Shown: positions 10,469 through 21,531 of the stretch, one piece after another
Layout of the letters: every line of letters begins with the position of its first letter
Numbering within the stretch: the stretch's first letter is position 1
Assembly: GCF_042453785.1 (NCBI RefSeq)
Contig: NC_091671.1
Span: forward strand, 7,014,001 to 7,078,000
Origin: Malus domestica
Taxonomy: Eukaryota; Streptophyta; Magnoliopsida; Rosales; Rosaceae
Direction: 5' to 3'
Length of the DNA stretch: 64,000 nt
The notes under the pieces: model-generated
Told to the model about the DNA's origin: nothing
The model's input: the letters and a program-made list of their open reading frames with translations, nothing else
Database searches by the model: none
Program-made: the position numbers and the translations under genes

Positions 10469-13126
10469 ATCCTTCCTAATCCCCGGTTTAAAAAGTGAAG
10501 GTTGAAGGTGCTGTGGAGGTTGAGGTTGCTGTGGAGAATGCACCCAAGAAGAGCTTGAGCGTTGGCCTTGAGAGAATACTGAAGAAGGCTGTGGTGCAGG
10601 TGGACATGATTGAGGAAATGGCAAGGAGAACTCAGGTGATGGAGTGGAGGGGACAGAGGAAGAACACTGTGAAGAGCTACTGTGATGAAATGGAAAATGA
10701 TCTTCATTAAAGAGAACATGCCTTGAAATGTAGACTCTGTTAGAAGACACGTCCAAACACCGATAACCTTTGTGTTGAAGGCTATAACCGAGAAAGACAC
10801 ATGGTTTGCTTTTACCATCCAATTTTGATTGCATATATGGCTTGAGCCAAGGATAGCAGCAGCAACCAAAAACCTTTAACTTGGAATAATCATGAGGCTT
10901 TTTGAAAAGAATTTCCCATGGAGACTGAGAAGATCCAGAAAGAGGTATCTGATTGATAAGATACAATGCAGTAAAAAAGGCTTCTACCCAAAACTTGTGA
11001 GGAACTTTGGAAGCAACAAGAAGTGTCCGAGCAGTTTCAGTAAGATGTCTATGCTTGCGTTCCACACACCCATTTTGCTCAGGTGTGTGGGGACAACTGT
11101 ATTGATGAGAAATACCATGTTGAAGCAAGAATGAAGCAAAAGCAGAACCAGTGAACTTACCCCCTGAATCTGTGCGAAGAATCTTGATTTTATGGCCAAG
11201 TAAGTTTTCAACATATGCTTTGAAAATGACAAAAGTATAGAAGACTTCAGACTTGTGTTGTAAAGGAAACATCCAACTGTATTTGCTATACTCATCCACA
11301 AAGAGTACATAGTACTTATAGCCACTAATTGATGAAACTGGACAGGGACCCCAGACATCACAATGAATTAAATCCAAACTATGGGATACAGTGGTAGTAC
11401 TAAAAGAAAAGGGCAGCTTATGATTTTTGCCAATAGCACAGTCTGCACAAAAAAACTGAACAGAAGCTGAAGTATGAGGAACAAGCTTATTTGTATGTAA
11501 AATCCTTCGGAGAATGGCTATGGAAGGATGACCGAGTCGTTTGTGCCATTGTTGTAAAGATGCTTGAGTGCTTACAAGTGCAGAATATGAAGCTTGGAAT
11601 GGCTGACCATGCAGAGGATGGAAACCATCCCTAACTGGGCCTCGAAAAAGCATCTTCCCAGTGGAACGGTCCTTGATGACAGAACCATCAGAATCAAGAG
11701 TTAAAGAGCAATAATTGTCTCTTAGAAACTGATATGCAGAGAGCAAATTGAATTGCATCATTGGCACATGAAGAACATTATTTAATCGAAAGGCAGCATG
11801 TGGTGTTTGGAGAATAGAAGAACCTGTATGGTGGATGGGCATACCTTGGCCATCACCAGCATAAACCTTGTCGTCACCAGAGTACAGAATGGGGGAAGTG
11901 ATAGCGGAGATATCATTGGTAACATGAGCAGTAGCACCAGAGTCCAGAAGCCATGTAGGCTGAGAAGAAGAGGCAGTAGAAGCACACATAGCAGCAAGCT
12001 TGGCAGGTGGAATCTTTCCAGCAAAGGCATGATTCATGCGAGCATAGCAGTCAAGAGCCTCATGATCAAAAGAATTGCATATTTGACAGGGAGACCGAGT
12101 TCCAGAAGACCGATTAAAGCCACCAGAGTGGCGATTATAATGACTAGTATTATGATGAAAGGAACCATTACCAGGGCCAGAGTTAGTATAATGTCCACGA
12201 TAGTTGCCTCGACCTCTGTTGTTCTTCTGAAAATTGCTTCGGCCACGATTATTGCGCTGAAAATTGTTGCGATTGTTGTAGGTAGAATATGGAACAACAT
12301 ATGCCTGGGAGGGAGGAGGCGTAGGTAAGAGACCTTGCTGGAGAGGCAAAGCTTGAGCAGCAAATGCTTGAAATGGTTCAGTGAGAGACGACGAATGAGC
12401 TTTCTTCTTGCGATGCATAAAGATCTCTTTGTTCATGAGTAAGCCGTGAAGTTCATCTAAAGAAGTAGATGAAATGCAAAGCATTATCGAATCAATGAAA
12501 GATTCGTAATCATCCGAGAGGTCATTTAGTGTAACAACAATGAGATCTGGTTCCGACACCAGGGCTCCGGCAGCCATAAGAGCATCAGAGATGCATTTGA
12601 TACGCTGCAGATAATCAGAAATTGACAAATCACCTTTTTGAATCGCATGAAGACGCGATCAGAGCTGGTGAATGTGCGCCGCCGAGACTCCGCCAAACTG
12701 TTGTTCAAGAATCTGCCATAATTCTCGAGATGAGGTGACGCCAACGGTGAACGGAATAAGATCTTCAGAGAGAGTGGAATTCAACCAGATCAGGATATTT
12801 TGATCCTTTTCAAACCAGATCTCGTAATCAGGATTAGGAACAGCAGTACCAATACCGTTTTGATTGAGAAGAAAGGGCGATGGACATTTCTCCGATCCAT
12901 CGATGATACCTGTAAGTTTGTAGCGCCGGAAAATTGGAGCGAAAAGAGCTTTCCAGGCAAGATAATTGTCCTTCTTAAGCTTTGTAGGAACCATACAACT
13001 GATGTTTTGGATTGGAATTGAGGAAATCGAAGAATTAGGGTTTATCGGAGCTGAATTTGAGGAAATGGGAGTAGGATTCTGAGCGAAAACTTCTGGATTT
13101 GCAGGCGAAGAGGTAGAAGACGCCAT
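10469..13126 (-). pseudogene. Ty1/copia gag-pol, truncated after integrase
   Basis: Reading on the minus strand from ATG 13126: a gag N-terminus (155 codons), an in-frame TGA at 12658-12656 (CGA to TGA would explain it), then 721 more open codons. Numbering from Met 12628, the zinc knuckle is CQICNSFDHEALDC (about 181-194) and the aspartic protease is WLLDSGATAHVTND (about 226-239). The GAG-pre-integrase HHCC is H362, H366, C394 and C397. The integrase core triad is D424, D487 and E523, spaced D-x62-D-x35-E, followed by the YSKLKVFGC region. Reverse transcriptase and RNase H are missing because the coding sequence ends where the gypsy-like LTR begins. The element cannot move by itself; the preserved residues suggest a fairly recent loss. 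Confidence 0.92.
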
Positions 13127-13221
13127 TGTCGATCAAGGATTTGCAGAGAGAAAACGAAATTGGGAAGAAAAATCAAAGATTGCAGAGGAAGCTAGGATCG
13201 GTGCGTGAGCAGAGAGGCGAG

Positions 13222-13229
13222 TGATACCA
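13222..13229 (-). other. Primer binding site core of the copia element
   Basis: TGGTATCA on the minus strand, complementary to the 3' end of initiator methionine tRNA. It lies immediately inside the LTR end and about 95 bp upstream of the gag ATG. Only the first 8 bases match the usual 12-base site. Confidence 0.6.
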
Positions 13230-13230
13230 T

Positions 13231-13396
13231 ATTAGAAATAACTCTGGTATTTTCATTTCTTAATGAATAAGGAATTACAACTGGTTTATATACATTTGTG
13301 AGAAATAGTTTAGCGACTAATTACCCTTGGTTAACTGACTAATCTAGTGATTAGTTACATAGACAGTTGTAACAGACTTGTAACCAAAATACAACA
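13231..13396 (-). mobile_element. 5' LTR of the copia element (about 166 bp)
   Basis: On the minus strand it starts TGTTGTATTTTGG, has a TATATAAACC TATA-like box (RC of 13283-13292), and ends TTTCTAATA next to the primer binding site. The expected terminal CA may have mutated to TA. The matching 3' LTR was lost together with reverse transcriptase. Boundaries are inferred from the primer site and the TG start. Confidence 0.55.
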
Positions 13397-16227
13397 AACT
13401 ATATATGTGACTCTTTACTTAGCCCTTGGTTTATAAATCCCAACTTTAAAATTCCAAGTAGATGTGTCTGTTAATCGATTGCATTTGGGATGGAAATGGT
13501 TTTGAATGATTTGGATTTTCATTAATTTTAATTCATCTGCTAATCATAGTTTCATGTATTAGATAGTTGCTTTGCTCTCACAAATTTTGTTGGTAGGGGT
13601 TCAGCAAAGCTTTCTAGGGCTAAATCTTCAGTTTGCTGTTGGGTATGTTTACTTTATGCTTTTGTTTTTTGTTTTTTGTTTTTTGTTTTTGTCTGGAGTA
13701 AATATGCTTAAGATGTCACATGATTAAAGGTGGAGAAACCACCGTCCCTTTTTTCGTAGAAATTTGTAAATTTTTTTTAAAATATGTGTGGGTTGCTGAA
13801 ACTAATTATTTGATCAGTGTGATTTTTTGTAATTGAGAATTTAGGACCTTGGTAACTTGATTAAATAGGAATTTTGTGATTAGGAATTTGTGGGTTTACC
13901 TCCTAATTTAATCCCTTTCTTAAGAGGGATCTGGTCGTAACACACAATGGGGGGAAGAGAAGCGGCACCAGGTTCGGCGATCAATCTGAAGAGGAAGAGG
14001 TCAATTTTGAGCACAAGTCCAATCCCCGGCCCAATTTTGTATGATCATCTAATTTCATGTTTCCTTTCTATTCTGATTCCAAAAGTATGTTTCGAAATGA
14101 TTAGGGTTTCAGTTTTTGTTTTAATCTTAGTTGAAGGAAGATATAGGGTGTGGTTTTGTTAATGGCGGTGGATGATTTGGATGAAAGTATGTATCCTCGG
14201 GATTTTTTTGCTTGCAGTTGTTTAGGCCCGGACTGAAGAAGTTTTGTGGAATGAGATTCCTATATCGAATTGTCTCTCTGTTTATGGCAGGTAATAAAGG
14301 TGTTCCAACCAGTAGCTGATAAAATGTCTTTATGTATATGCTTTTGTTGATTTCTGCTGCGATAATGAGGGAATCCAGAGGATTGAGGCCAGTTAATCTG
14401 AGGTTTGTACTACTCTATCCCTTTCTTTCTTTCTTTCTTTCTGTAAATTTCTTGAAATTGACGACGCACGTTCTGATTCTTGCTGTGTTTGGGAGCGGAG
14501 AAAGCTCTGGATTAGCTTTGATCACTTGAATTTTGTCTTATTTAGTTCAGCACAGTCGGACTACATAATCCTACCATTGGGCTATTTCTATAGAGGGTTT
14601 ATGTTGACTTTTGTTGGCCTGTTGACAGTCTGGTAGGTCTATCATATTGATGGAACTAAATTGTGAGTTAGTTATGGTTTAGATTGTTGAATTTTGAATT
14701 TGCAATTCCCTTTGAAACTGTCACAAGCGATGTGTCTGTTGTGGCTACAGGAATCAAAAGCGAGTGAAAGGTAAAGCTTTTCTCTCCAAGCATTCATTGC
14801 CAGAAATTGTAGTACCTCTTTTAAATTCAATTTTTTATTTATTTGCAGAATTGTATTATCCTTTTGAAGCAGTGGGGAGCCGCGGGTTCACTCACGCTTT
14901 CAAATTTCTCTCTCTCTCTCTCTCTCCCCCCATTGTATTTGGGTTTTTCTCCTATTTCTCTTTTTTGTTGATCTAATTTGTGGTGAAGTTGTTGAGTTTG
15001 CTTGAATTGGAACGTGGGTTTAATTGAGTTTCCTTTACGGCCACTTTGTGTCTGGCAAAGGTAATAATATTACTCTTCATTCCATAAGCTTTATTTTTAA
15101 TGCCCATAAAAATTTGGAACTGAGAACATGATGGGGTTTTAGGCAATACCCAAGTTCTATAATTTTCCCCGCTTGTTTTTATTAGTAATTTCTTCAATCA
15201 TGTTAGTTTGATAGTGTTTTGCTGCCCAGAATTTTTTTGAATTTAAAATATCATGGGATTGGGGTTTTAAGATTTTAACAACAATTGATATGAATTTTGG
15301 TGAATTTTGATGCTCAATGGACTTTGTTAACGGCTTCTAACTTTGTTATGCTTTGGAATATTGGTGGGTTTTCATCAAATTTTGCTTATATCTTTGTGCG
15401 GTGTGTCTGTTGTATTATCTGGTCATAGATACCTTCGTTCAGTAATTTGAGAAGCATGGGGAGATAATAGACTAATCAAAGAGATGCATGTGATCAACGA
15501 TAAATAGGTAAGCATCATCCTTTTCCTTCTTTTGTTATGATTGGTTGTATAGAGGATTGAGAAAAAAGTTGAAGACAATTCCATGCTTTTGAGTTATAGC
15601 AATTAGTAAATATAAAGTTCATTGAAGTTTTGAATCCTTCGTTAGTTTATTTATGGTGCGTGCTTGAGAATGAAAGCAATGGACATTATATGGAATTGAT
15701 GTTCCTTTTAATGTCAGTAAAGAAAGGAATTGTTCCTTTATTAGCAATTATATGAAGTAGGCATATTATGCAATACAATGTCTACAATCGACTATTTTAC
15801 TTTTTGTATACAAGTACAAACTTTTGATCGAAAGCCACAAAAACTACCTAAAGGCCAAAGAACTGTGTGTGTTAGAAGAACAAAATATGGTGTAAAGCTT
15901 AAATTTTGGGCACTTAAATATATGTTTTATTTTTCAATTACAATAACTTGCATGAAAATTCAATTGGGTTTGTTCTGGTCTCCAAGAATTTTGCTTTGTT
16001 TGGTTACTGATTAATTTATGTGGTGGGAGTTTAGTTTTTGCATTTCTGCCTATGTATATATGATTCGAAATGGACTGTTCAATTATATATTTGTAATCGA
16101 AAAGCTCGAAGGAGAGGTGAATTATATTACCGACACCGTTCATTTATCTATCCCTTTGCTCATTCATGATTATGTAGAATTTTTTTCCAGGTTAAATGTG
16201 TCATATTCATGTAGTTAAGGCTGATGC
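13397..16227. other. Intron-rich-looking sequence, possibly Helitron cargo
   Basis: About 2.8 kb of T-rich sequence with short open stretches, for example a frame at 13947 starting MGGREAAPGSAINLKRKR, and donor/acceptor-like sites (CAGGTAATAAAG near 14288; AATAGGTAAGCATC near 15505). Simple repeats include (GTTTTTT)n near 13660-13690, (CTTT)n near 14423-14441 and (TC)n near 14909-14927. I cannot name a gene. Its position just before a Helitron-like 3' end suggests captured gene pieces, but no 5' end was found. Confidence 0.3.
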
Positions 16228-16265
16228 ATTTAAGTCCCGCAGTATCGCGTGGGCCAATTTACTAG
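16228..16265 (+). mobile_element. Probable Helitron 3' terminus
   Basis: An imperfect hairpin-like GC-rich stretch, TCCCGCAGTATCGCGTGGG (16235-16253), is followed 8 bases later by CTAG and then T (16262-16266). Plant Helitrons end in a short GC-rich hairpin followed by CTRR and insert before a T. The hairpin here is imperfect and the 5' TC end has not been located, so this is a candidate only. Confidence 0.5.
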
Positions 16266-16419
16266 TGTAAACGAAAATCGAAATCAAAACACGGAGATTT
16301 TTACGGTTTTAAAACGACTTCGGTTTGAATCTGAACTGTAGCATGAAAAAACAGGTTGGTTTTGCTTTTGAACATCTGAAATCAAGCCGAAACTGAATCA
16401 CATTGCCAAAATACCTGAA

Positions 16420-17162
16420 CGAAAAGGCATAGAGTACGTTCCGCATAATGCCCAAAACCAAAAGCCGCAAGGGTGACGCCGAACCTCCGCTCTGTGTATG
16501 ATAGCATGCCCACCGGACCTGATGCTCCGCCGCAGCATGTAAATCTTGGATGAGTGGTACACCAACATTACAATGCAGTGGTTTATATGATGACGATCCC
16601 AACTGTTAGGTACTCAAGCCCAAGGGAAGAGCCCAACCCAAAAGACTAGTCCAATAGGTGGGAGGACCCCAAGGACTTAAGAACCCCTACACCCCCATAA
16701 GTGTAGTCGATGTGGGATCATAACATTACACCACCCTTCGGAAGCCGACGCCCACGGCGGCCCTTACTCTGATGGCTTTCACTCTTAACGGCAGTGCACC
16801 CTTTGGTCATCCCGTTAAGGTAGCCCTTTCCAGGTCACCCCCTCCGCAGCGTCGGGAACCTAGGCTCTGATACCAATGTTAGGTACTCAAGCCCAAGGGA
16901 AGAGCCCAACCCAAAAGACTAGTCCAATAGGTGGGAGGACACCAAGGACTTAAGAACCCCTACACCCCATAAGTGTAGTCGATGTGGGATCATAACACCA
17001 ACATTTCAAATTCATTTTCTTAATCCTTCTTCAGGTTTGTCCACACAACAAATTGGTGGCATATTCAGAAGACACCAAAGGAAATGAAATCTATACAGTT
17101 TGTGTCGTTGATGCCGAGACAGGTGCTCATGTGGGTCTGCCTCTAGTTGTTACAACATCCTA
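16420..17162 (+). pseudogene. Oligopeptidase B (prolyl oligopeptidase family S9A) gene fragment, two exons
   Basis: The left exon piece (about 16420-16555) contains, after a one-base insertion near 16492, SVYDSMPTGPDAPPQHV followed by a degenerate ILDE-like end. The right exon starts after the acceptor CTTCTTCAG at 17033 and reads GVCPHNKLVAYSEDTKGNE then IYTVCVVDAETGAHVG before a TAG at 17160-17162. These match the N-terminal propeller region of plant protease 2/oligopeptidase B proteins, which normally exceed 700 residues. A TRIM retrotransposon sits between the two exons, in what would be the intron. The fragment lacks the catalytic serine domain and is dead. Confidence 0.75.
16604..16997 (-). 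mobile_element. TRIM retrotransposon with perfect target-site duplication
   Basis: Two direct repeats, 16604-16725 (122 bp) and 16877-16997 (121 bp), differ mainly by one C. On the minus strand both start TGTTATGATCCCAC and end CCTAACA. Just inside the right repeat is TGGTATCAGAGCC (RC of 16863-16875), a canonical initiator-Met tRNA primer site. Just inside the left repeat is the purine-rich GAAGGGTGGTG. The element is flanked by CCAAC on both sides (16599-16603 and 16998-17002). With 394 bp in total and no coding capacity it is a terminal-repeat retrotransposon in miniature, and depends on proteins from other elements. Confidence 0.93.
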
Positions 17163-17825
17163 GTTTGCAAATGGTTTGAAACCGAAATTAAAACCGTTTG
17201 AAACCGAACTAAATCGCAACCAAATGGTTTGGTTTTATCTTGATTCGTTCAAGCTTCAAATTCACACCGAACCGAACTGGCAAAAAATTCAGTTTCACTT
17301 TAAAACCGCACATAACCAAACCGTGTCCATCCGTGGTCTGCATTGGAGGAAAACTGGGGAAAACCTCCCGGTAACCTCAACTCTGATGGAGGAAATGTAT
17401 TGGAGATTGAAGATTGTGAATTCTTGTTTTTGTTTTTCTCCATAAGATTTCCATACAAAATTTCTATACGATTTTTGCCTTCTCTTGTAATTTCATTATG
17501 ACTACATACTACAAATTTTTGGTGACCCTCCGACAGCCACGGAAACGACAACCCACTTCTGAGATCGGAAGCTAGCGTATGGAGACGGCGTGTCGGAGAT
17601 TGTCTTGACGGTGGATTCGAGCTGTGGCGTCGAATATTATGTTTTTTGGTCAAATAATAAATTTTGTTAAATTAGTCATCAATGGGTGATTAGCTATCAA
17701 TAGGTTCGGACTCATAACGTCATGCAAAAGTTTAACATTTTTCTACCATTATGATAAAGTGGTTAATCACACCGATGAATGATTAGTCACAGACGAATTA
17801 TTCTCTATCAATCATACAAAGATTT
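17163..17825. other. Unassigned region with AACCGAA-rich text
   Basis: At 17165-17330 the sequence is rich in GAAACCGAA/AACCGAACC motifs, and similar text occurs at 16266-16400 before the oligopeptidase fragment. This suggests one older repeat element that surrounds the fragment. Nothing else is recognised up to 17825. Confidence 0.3.
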
Positions 17826-18424
17826 AAGGATCTGTTTGGTATCTTATTTGAAAATTTTATTATTTCTCAAAACATTTCTTAAGAACATTTCTTGAAAACA
17901 ATTTTCTTTAAGACTCAAAAACTTGATTGGTTTGCGATTTAAATTTTTTAAATCTTATGACTTAAACTAGATAAATAGATCTAAAAATAGGGGGTCGCAT
18001 GAGAGGAAGAAAAAGGAGAGAGAATGAAAGAAAGTAAGAGAGGAGTGAAGGCAAGAGAAAGAAGAGAGAGGATTGGACGAGATAACGAGGAAGATGAGTG
18101 AGAGAAAGAACCAAGAAAATAAAAGGAGCTGATTGGAGGAGAGACGAAAAAGGTTACAAAAAAAAAGGAGAAAGAAAGAAGAAAAGAGAGAGAGATAGGT
18201 TTGAAGTGAGAGAGGAGAAGGAAGAGAAAAAAAATGAGTGAGTTTAAGTTTAAAAACTCTAAAAACTCACTTTTTATGTTTTTAGATAATATACTATATT
18301 TTTTAGTTAGTATTGAATTCAGTTTTTAAAAATAGTCTTACAAAACAAGTTTTTAAGGCATAAAACTTAAAAATTATTTTTGAGTTTAAAAAATTAAATT
18401 CAAATAGAGTACCATAACATTTTT
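17826..18424. mobile_element. Possible MITE with degenerate inverted ends
   Basis: The left end GTTTGGTATCTTATTTGAAAATTTTA and the reverse complement of the right end (GTTATGGTACTCTATTTGAA) are similar. The interior is purine-rich on the + strand (GAGAGAAAGAA-type runs, 18000-18240). No clear target duplication was found, so the limits are approximate. Confidence 0.35.
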
Positions 18425-19190
18425 TTACTATTTGTGATAAAGAAGCACTTGCTACCCATGCGAGCTGGTTGGATATATACAAAAGGGTCCTTTCAGCCTT
18501 GGTGCCACTGCCAGACAGAAAACATGGAAAGTAAAGAAGAGAAAAAAAAAAATAAAGCAAAAGAAGGTGATGGTGGAATTGCAGAAAGAAATGAAGGAAA
18601 AGGAAAGGGGGAGTCCACGTGAAGAAAAGGCAGAAGAAAGACGAAAGAAAACAAAGAGAAAACAAAGAGAAAAAAAAGATGAATGAGGATTTTCGTAGAA
18701 TTCTCCTCGTAAAGATTCTAAAGATTCTTTAATCATATCCATTTATCGTATATATGTTAAAAATTATTTTAATTATTTTTATTTAAAATTAAATATAAAC
18801 AATACCAAATAAAAATTAATCGTGCGATATATTATAAACGAATATAATTAAAGAAGTATCAAAATTCTTTAAAAAAAAATCCGACCACGATCTTCTTTCA
18901 AAGTAAAAGTTGAGACAGAAAAGAAAAAGAAAGAGGTTAAAGAAAGAGAAAAAAAAAAATGGTGGTGCCTGGCATACAATACAGAAGTAAAAAAGTGATG
19001 AGATTGTGGCAGACAAATAAAAAAATGTGAAGAAAAAGTGGAAGAAAATAAAAAAAGGGGTGGAATGAAAAAGTGAGGTGTGTGGCCAGTGGCCACGTGA
19101 AGAAAAGAAAAAGAAAAGAAAAAGAAAAGAAAAAGAAAAGAAAGTGGTGGCAACCACATGTGAAATGGCATGTACCATCATGTTAGCAGA
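18425..19190. repeat. Purine-rich low-complexity region
   Basis: Long runs of AAGAAAAAG and GAAAGAAAG on the + strand (18520-18680, 18900-19145), including a tandem GAAAAGAAAAA array at 19100-19140. The long minus-strand open frames here (Phe/Ser/Leu-rich) are products of base composition and not genes. A GTGGCCACGTGAAGAAAAG motif resembles GTCCACGTGAAGAAAAGG at 18612, hinting at an internal duplication. Confidence 0.6.
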
Positions 19191-19568
19191 TCTAATAAAG
19201 GTCGCCTTTTATCATGGTAATATAAAAGTTGCGCATCTTTGCATTCTTACGTGAATTCGAGTTTTTTTTGTTTCTAAAAGATTGTGTGTTCTTATATTTC
19301 AGCGTGAGTTCGAAAAACCAACAAAATCATGAAGGGAATGAAAACAAGTATGAATTCCATTAGAACCATCCTCTGAGTGATCTTCCTTGTCAAAATTCCC
19401 ACACGCCATTAACTTAATCATTAACTTAGCATATGTAAAGAAGAGCTCAAAAAGTGGTTGATTCTTTACTCACTCAGGTTTTTTTTCTGTATGTGACAAA
19501 CATCAGATTAAAGTTCCTAACATGAATGACATCTTTCAAACTATAGGGATAAAATAACTTCAGCGGGG

Positions 19569-20174
19569 ACTTGTATGCATCATTATCACGTTGAAATGTT
19601 TTGTAATGTTATTGATATGCAACTTCAAGAGCTAAATATTCGTTTTGCTGAGACGAATATTGAGTTGCTTCTTTGTGTGAATCCAGGTGATATTCGTTCT
19701 CTGCTTTTGACAAACAAAAGTTGATTCGGCTTGCTCAGTATACCTGAATGGCTTTTCGGCACTTGACTTGATGATATTGTTTTTTTAAGGAGCTTTTTGA
19801 CACTTGACGATACTTGAAAATCAGCTTAAGATGCACATTATGGACATGCGCTCCAGCATTGAGTTTTTAGGATTGAATGGGATTGCGAATCTTGCACAAA
19901 AAATGGTTGAGACAAAATAAGAAACTGTTTACCCATTAGTTTACTTGATGTTGACATTGGCACTCATGTTACTAGTTGCATCTCCCAGTGTAGAGGGCGT
20001 TTTGTGCTATGAGGATTGTGAAGAATTGATTACTCAATCAAATGGAAGATCAAGGGACAGATGATTGTTGAATTGCCTATATTGAGAAAGACATTCTCGA
20101 TGATATCAAACATGAAGTTATTAAGCAACGATTTCAAAATATGAAAACTCATCCATGGCAAATATTATTGTAAC
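19569..20174 (+). pseudogene. hAT-type TTF/DUF4371 gene, C-terminal dimerisation part
   Basis: Translated pieces read MHHYHVEMFCNVIDMQLQEL, IRFAETNIELLLCVNPGDI, then after frame changes YPLVYLM, TLALMLLVASPSVERAFCAM, IVKN, YIEKDILDDIKHEVIKQRF and QNMKTHPWQILL before TAA. This is the hAT C-terminal dimerisation region, whose hallmark is LALxLPVAxAxVERAFSAM. Stops and frameshifts near 19715, 19760-19800, 19918 and 20027 show decay. It is the missing end of the gene type seen at 4722-5832, but 14 kb away. It could be the same copy split by insertions or a second copy. Confidence 0.75.
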
Positions 20175-20479
20175 TAATGGATATATTATCAAATAATGCT
20201 GATTTGTTGTCGTAGAATGGGCTTCAGTTTTATTTTTCCTTATTTAGTTAAAATATTGTTAGTATAGATATGTCTTTGCATCCCATCCCTTTAATTTTAA
20301 CAGGTTCGATGATGACCGCTTGCTCAAGAAAAATGACTGCAGAACATTAGAGTTACAGGTTAGTGTCGAGAAGTAATGTACTTGAATGGATGACCATAGG
20401 TTGCATTTTGCAGTTAGTATTTGGCATTATATGTCGTTTTGTATCGGAAAATTATAGAGCTATACAGTTGAATTGAATT

Positions 20480-20625
20480 ACAATTGAATTGAAGGAGAAT
20501 GAGTGTGCGTTTTACGTTGATTAGTTTGCTCACAATCTTCATTCTACACTTGTAGAGATGGCAAATGATCATTCTGAAATCTATTGTCTCTTTACTTCAG
20601 TTGCTAATTTGGCAAAATGATGCAC
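20480..20625 (+). pseudogene. hAT-type gene, middle fragment
   Basis: Reads ELKENECAFYVD, a stop, then FAHNLHSTLVEMANDHSEI and YCLFTSVANLA. It overlaps the last recognisable motif of the N-terminal fragment (KENECAFYV...FAH near 5790-5825) and continues it. It lies after the C-terminal fragment, so the order is rearranged relative to the parent gene. Confidence 0.65.
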
Positions 20626-20813
20626 CAAGCTAAAGTTTGAAACTAAACTGAACTGAATCCTTTTGGTTATCTAATTTACACTGAAATGATGCACCAAACC
20701 AAAATGTGTATTCTAATTGGTGAGGTAACATAATATGTCCTTATTTCCAAAAAAAAAACATAATATGTCCTTGTCCTTGATAGCATTCAACATTCAAATT
20801 CTCTAACAAGTTT

Positions 20814-21060
20814 GTGACAACCCGTTCCAACTTTATCAAATTTTAATTTTGAAAGTGAGAATTGACTAAAATGCCTCTGTTGGGTTCAGCTGATACGTGG
20901 ACGTTTGAGCCAGTGCTTAATTTGTCTCATTTCGTAGTATATCGAGATAGTACTCATCGTTACTAACGTGTGAGCGCTAACTAGACCCAAATTAGATTTG
21001 TAACAAAGAAACTACACTTGTTAATAAACGGGTAAATATGTACACAAAATTGTGTGAAAT
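20814..21060 (+). mobile_element. LTR-like start of a gypsy element
   Basis: TGTGACAACCCGTTCC at 20814 resembles the start of LTRs of plant chromovirus-type gypsy elements. A 30-base stretch around 20911 (GAGCCAGTGCTTAATTTGTC) recurs at 23097. No partner LTR or target duplication was defined, so this is tentative. Confidence 0.3.
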
Positions 21061-21531
21061 TCACAGAGTGTGCATGTGAGAAACTGTAACCATTATCCTT
21101 TCCGAATCCTTATTTGCGTATTGCGGAAAATATCAATTCATCATAATCGTTCACTACACATATAAATGATTTTAAATATTTTATTCTTTTTCCAGCTTGC
21201 ACGCACAAATAACGGGCCCCATTCTTTTTTCGTCACTTTGTATCAGATGCTTTATCCATCTAAAATGGATCATTATTGATTGAATGATAACAACCACCAC
21301 TCTTACATCACACAGTACATAAAGACTTCATTATTTATTTAAAGTATCTGTTAGCTTTTAAAAATTTGTCATGTTGTGAGATTTTTCTTCCGTTAAATCA
21401 CGCTTTTGTTTCGTGTGAGAATGTGAAAAGTTTGTCTATTTGTATGATTTAAATATGTGAGATAGGTGTGTGTTTCTGATGCTTTTAGCTGAGATTAATA
21501 TCATATGTAATGTCAAATTGGATGTTGCGTA

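Noticed and set aside
10495..10710. + strand frame rich in Val/Glu
   Set aside because: Antisense of the copia Ser/Pro-rich linker; no independent support.
11798..12363. Overlapping open frames on both strands inside the copia region
   Set aside because: Shadows of the gag-pol frame, which has clear motifs; the shadow frames have none.
18303..19181. Long minus-strand Phe/Ser/Leu-rich open frames that look like membrane proteins
   Set aside because: They arise from purine-rich low-complexity DNA; no domain, no start context and biased composition.
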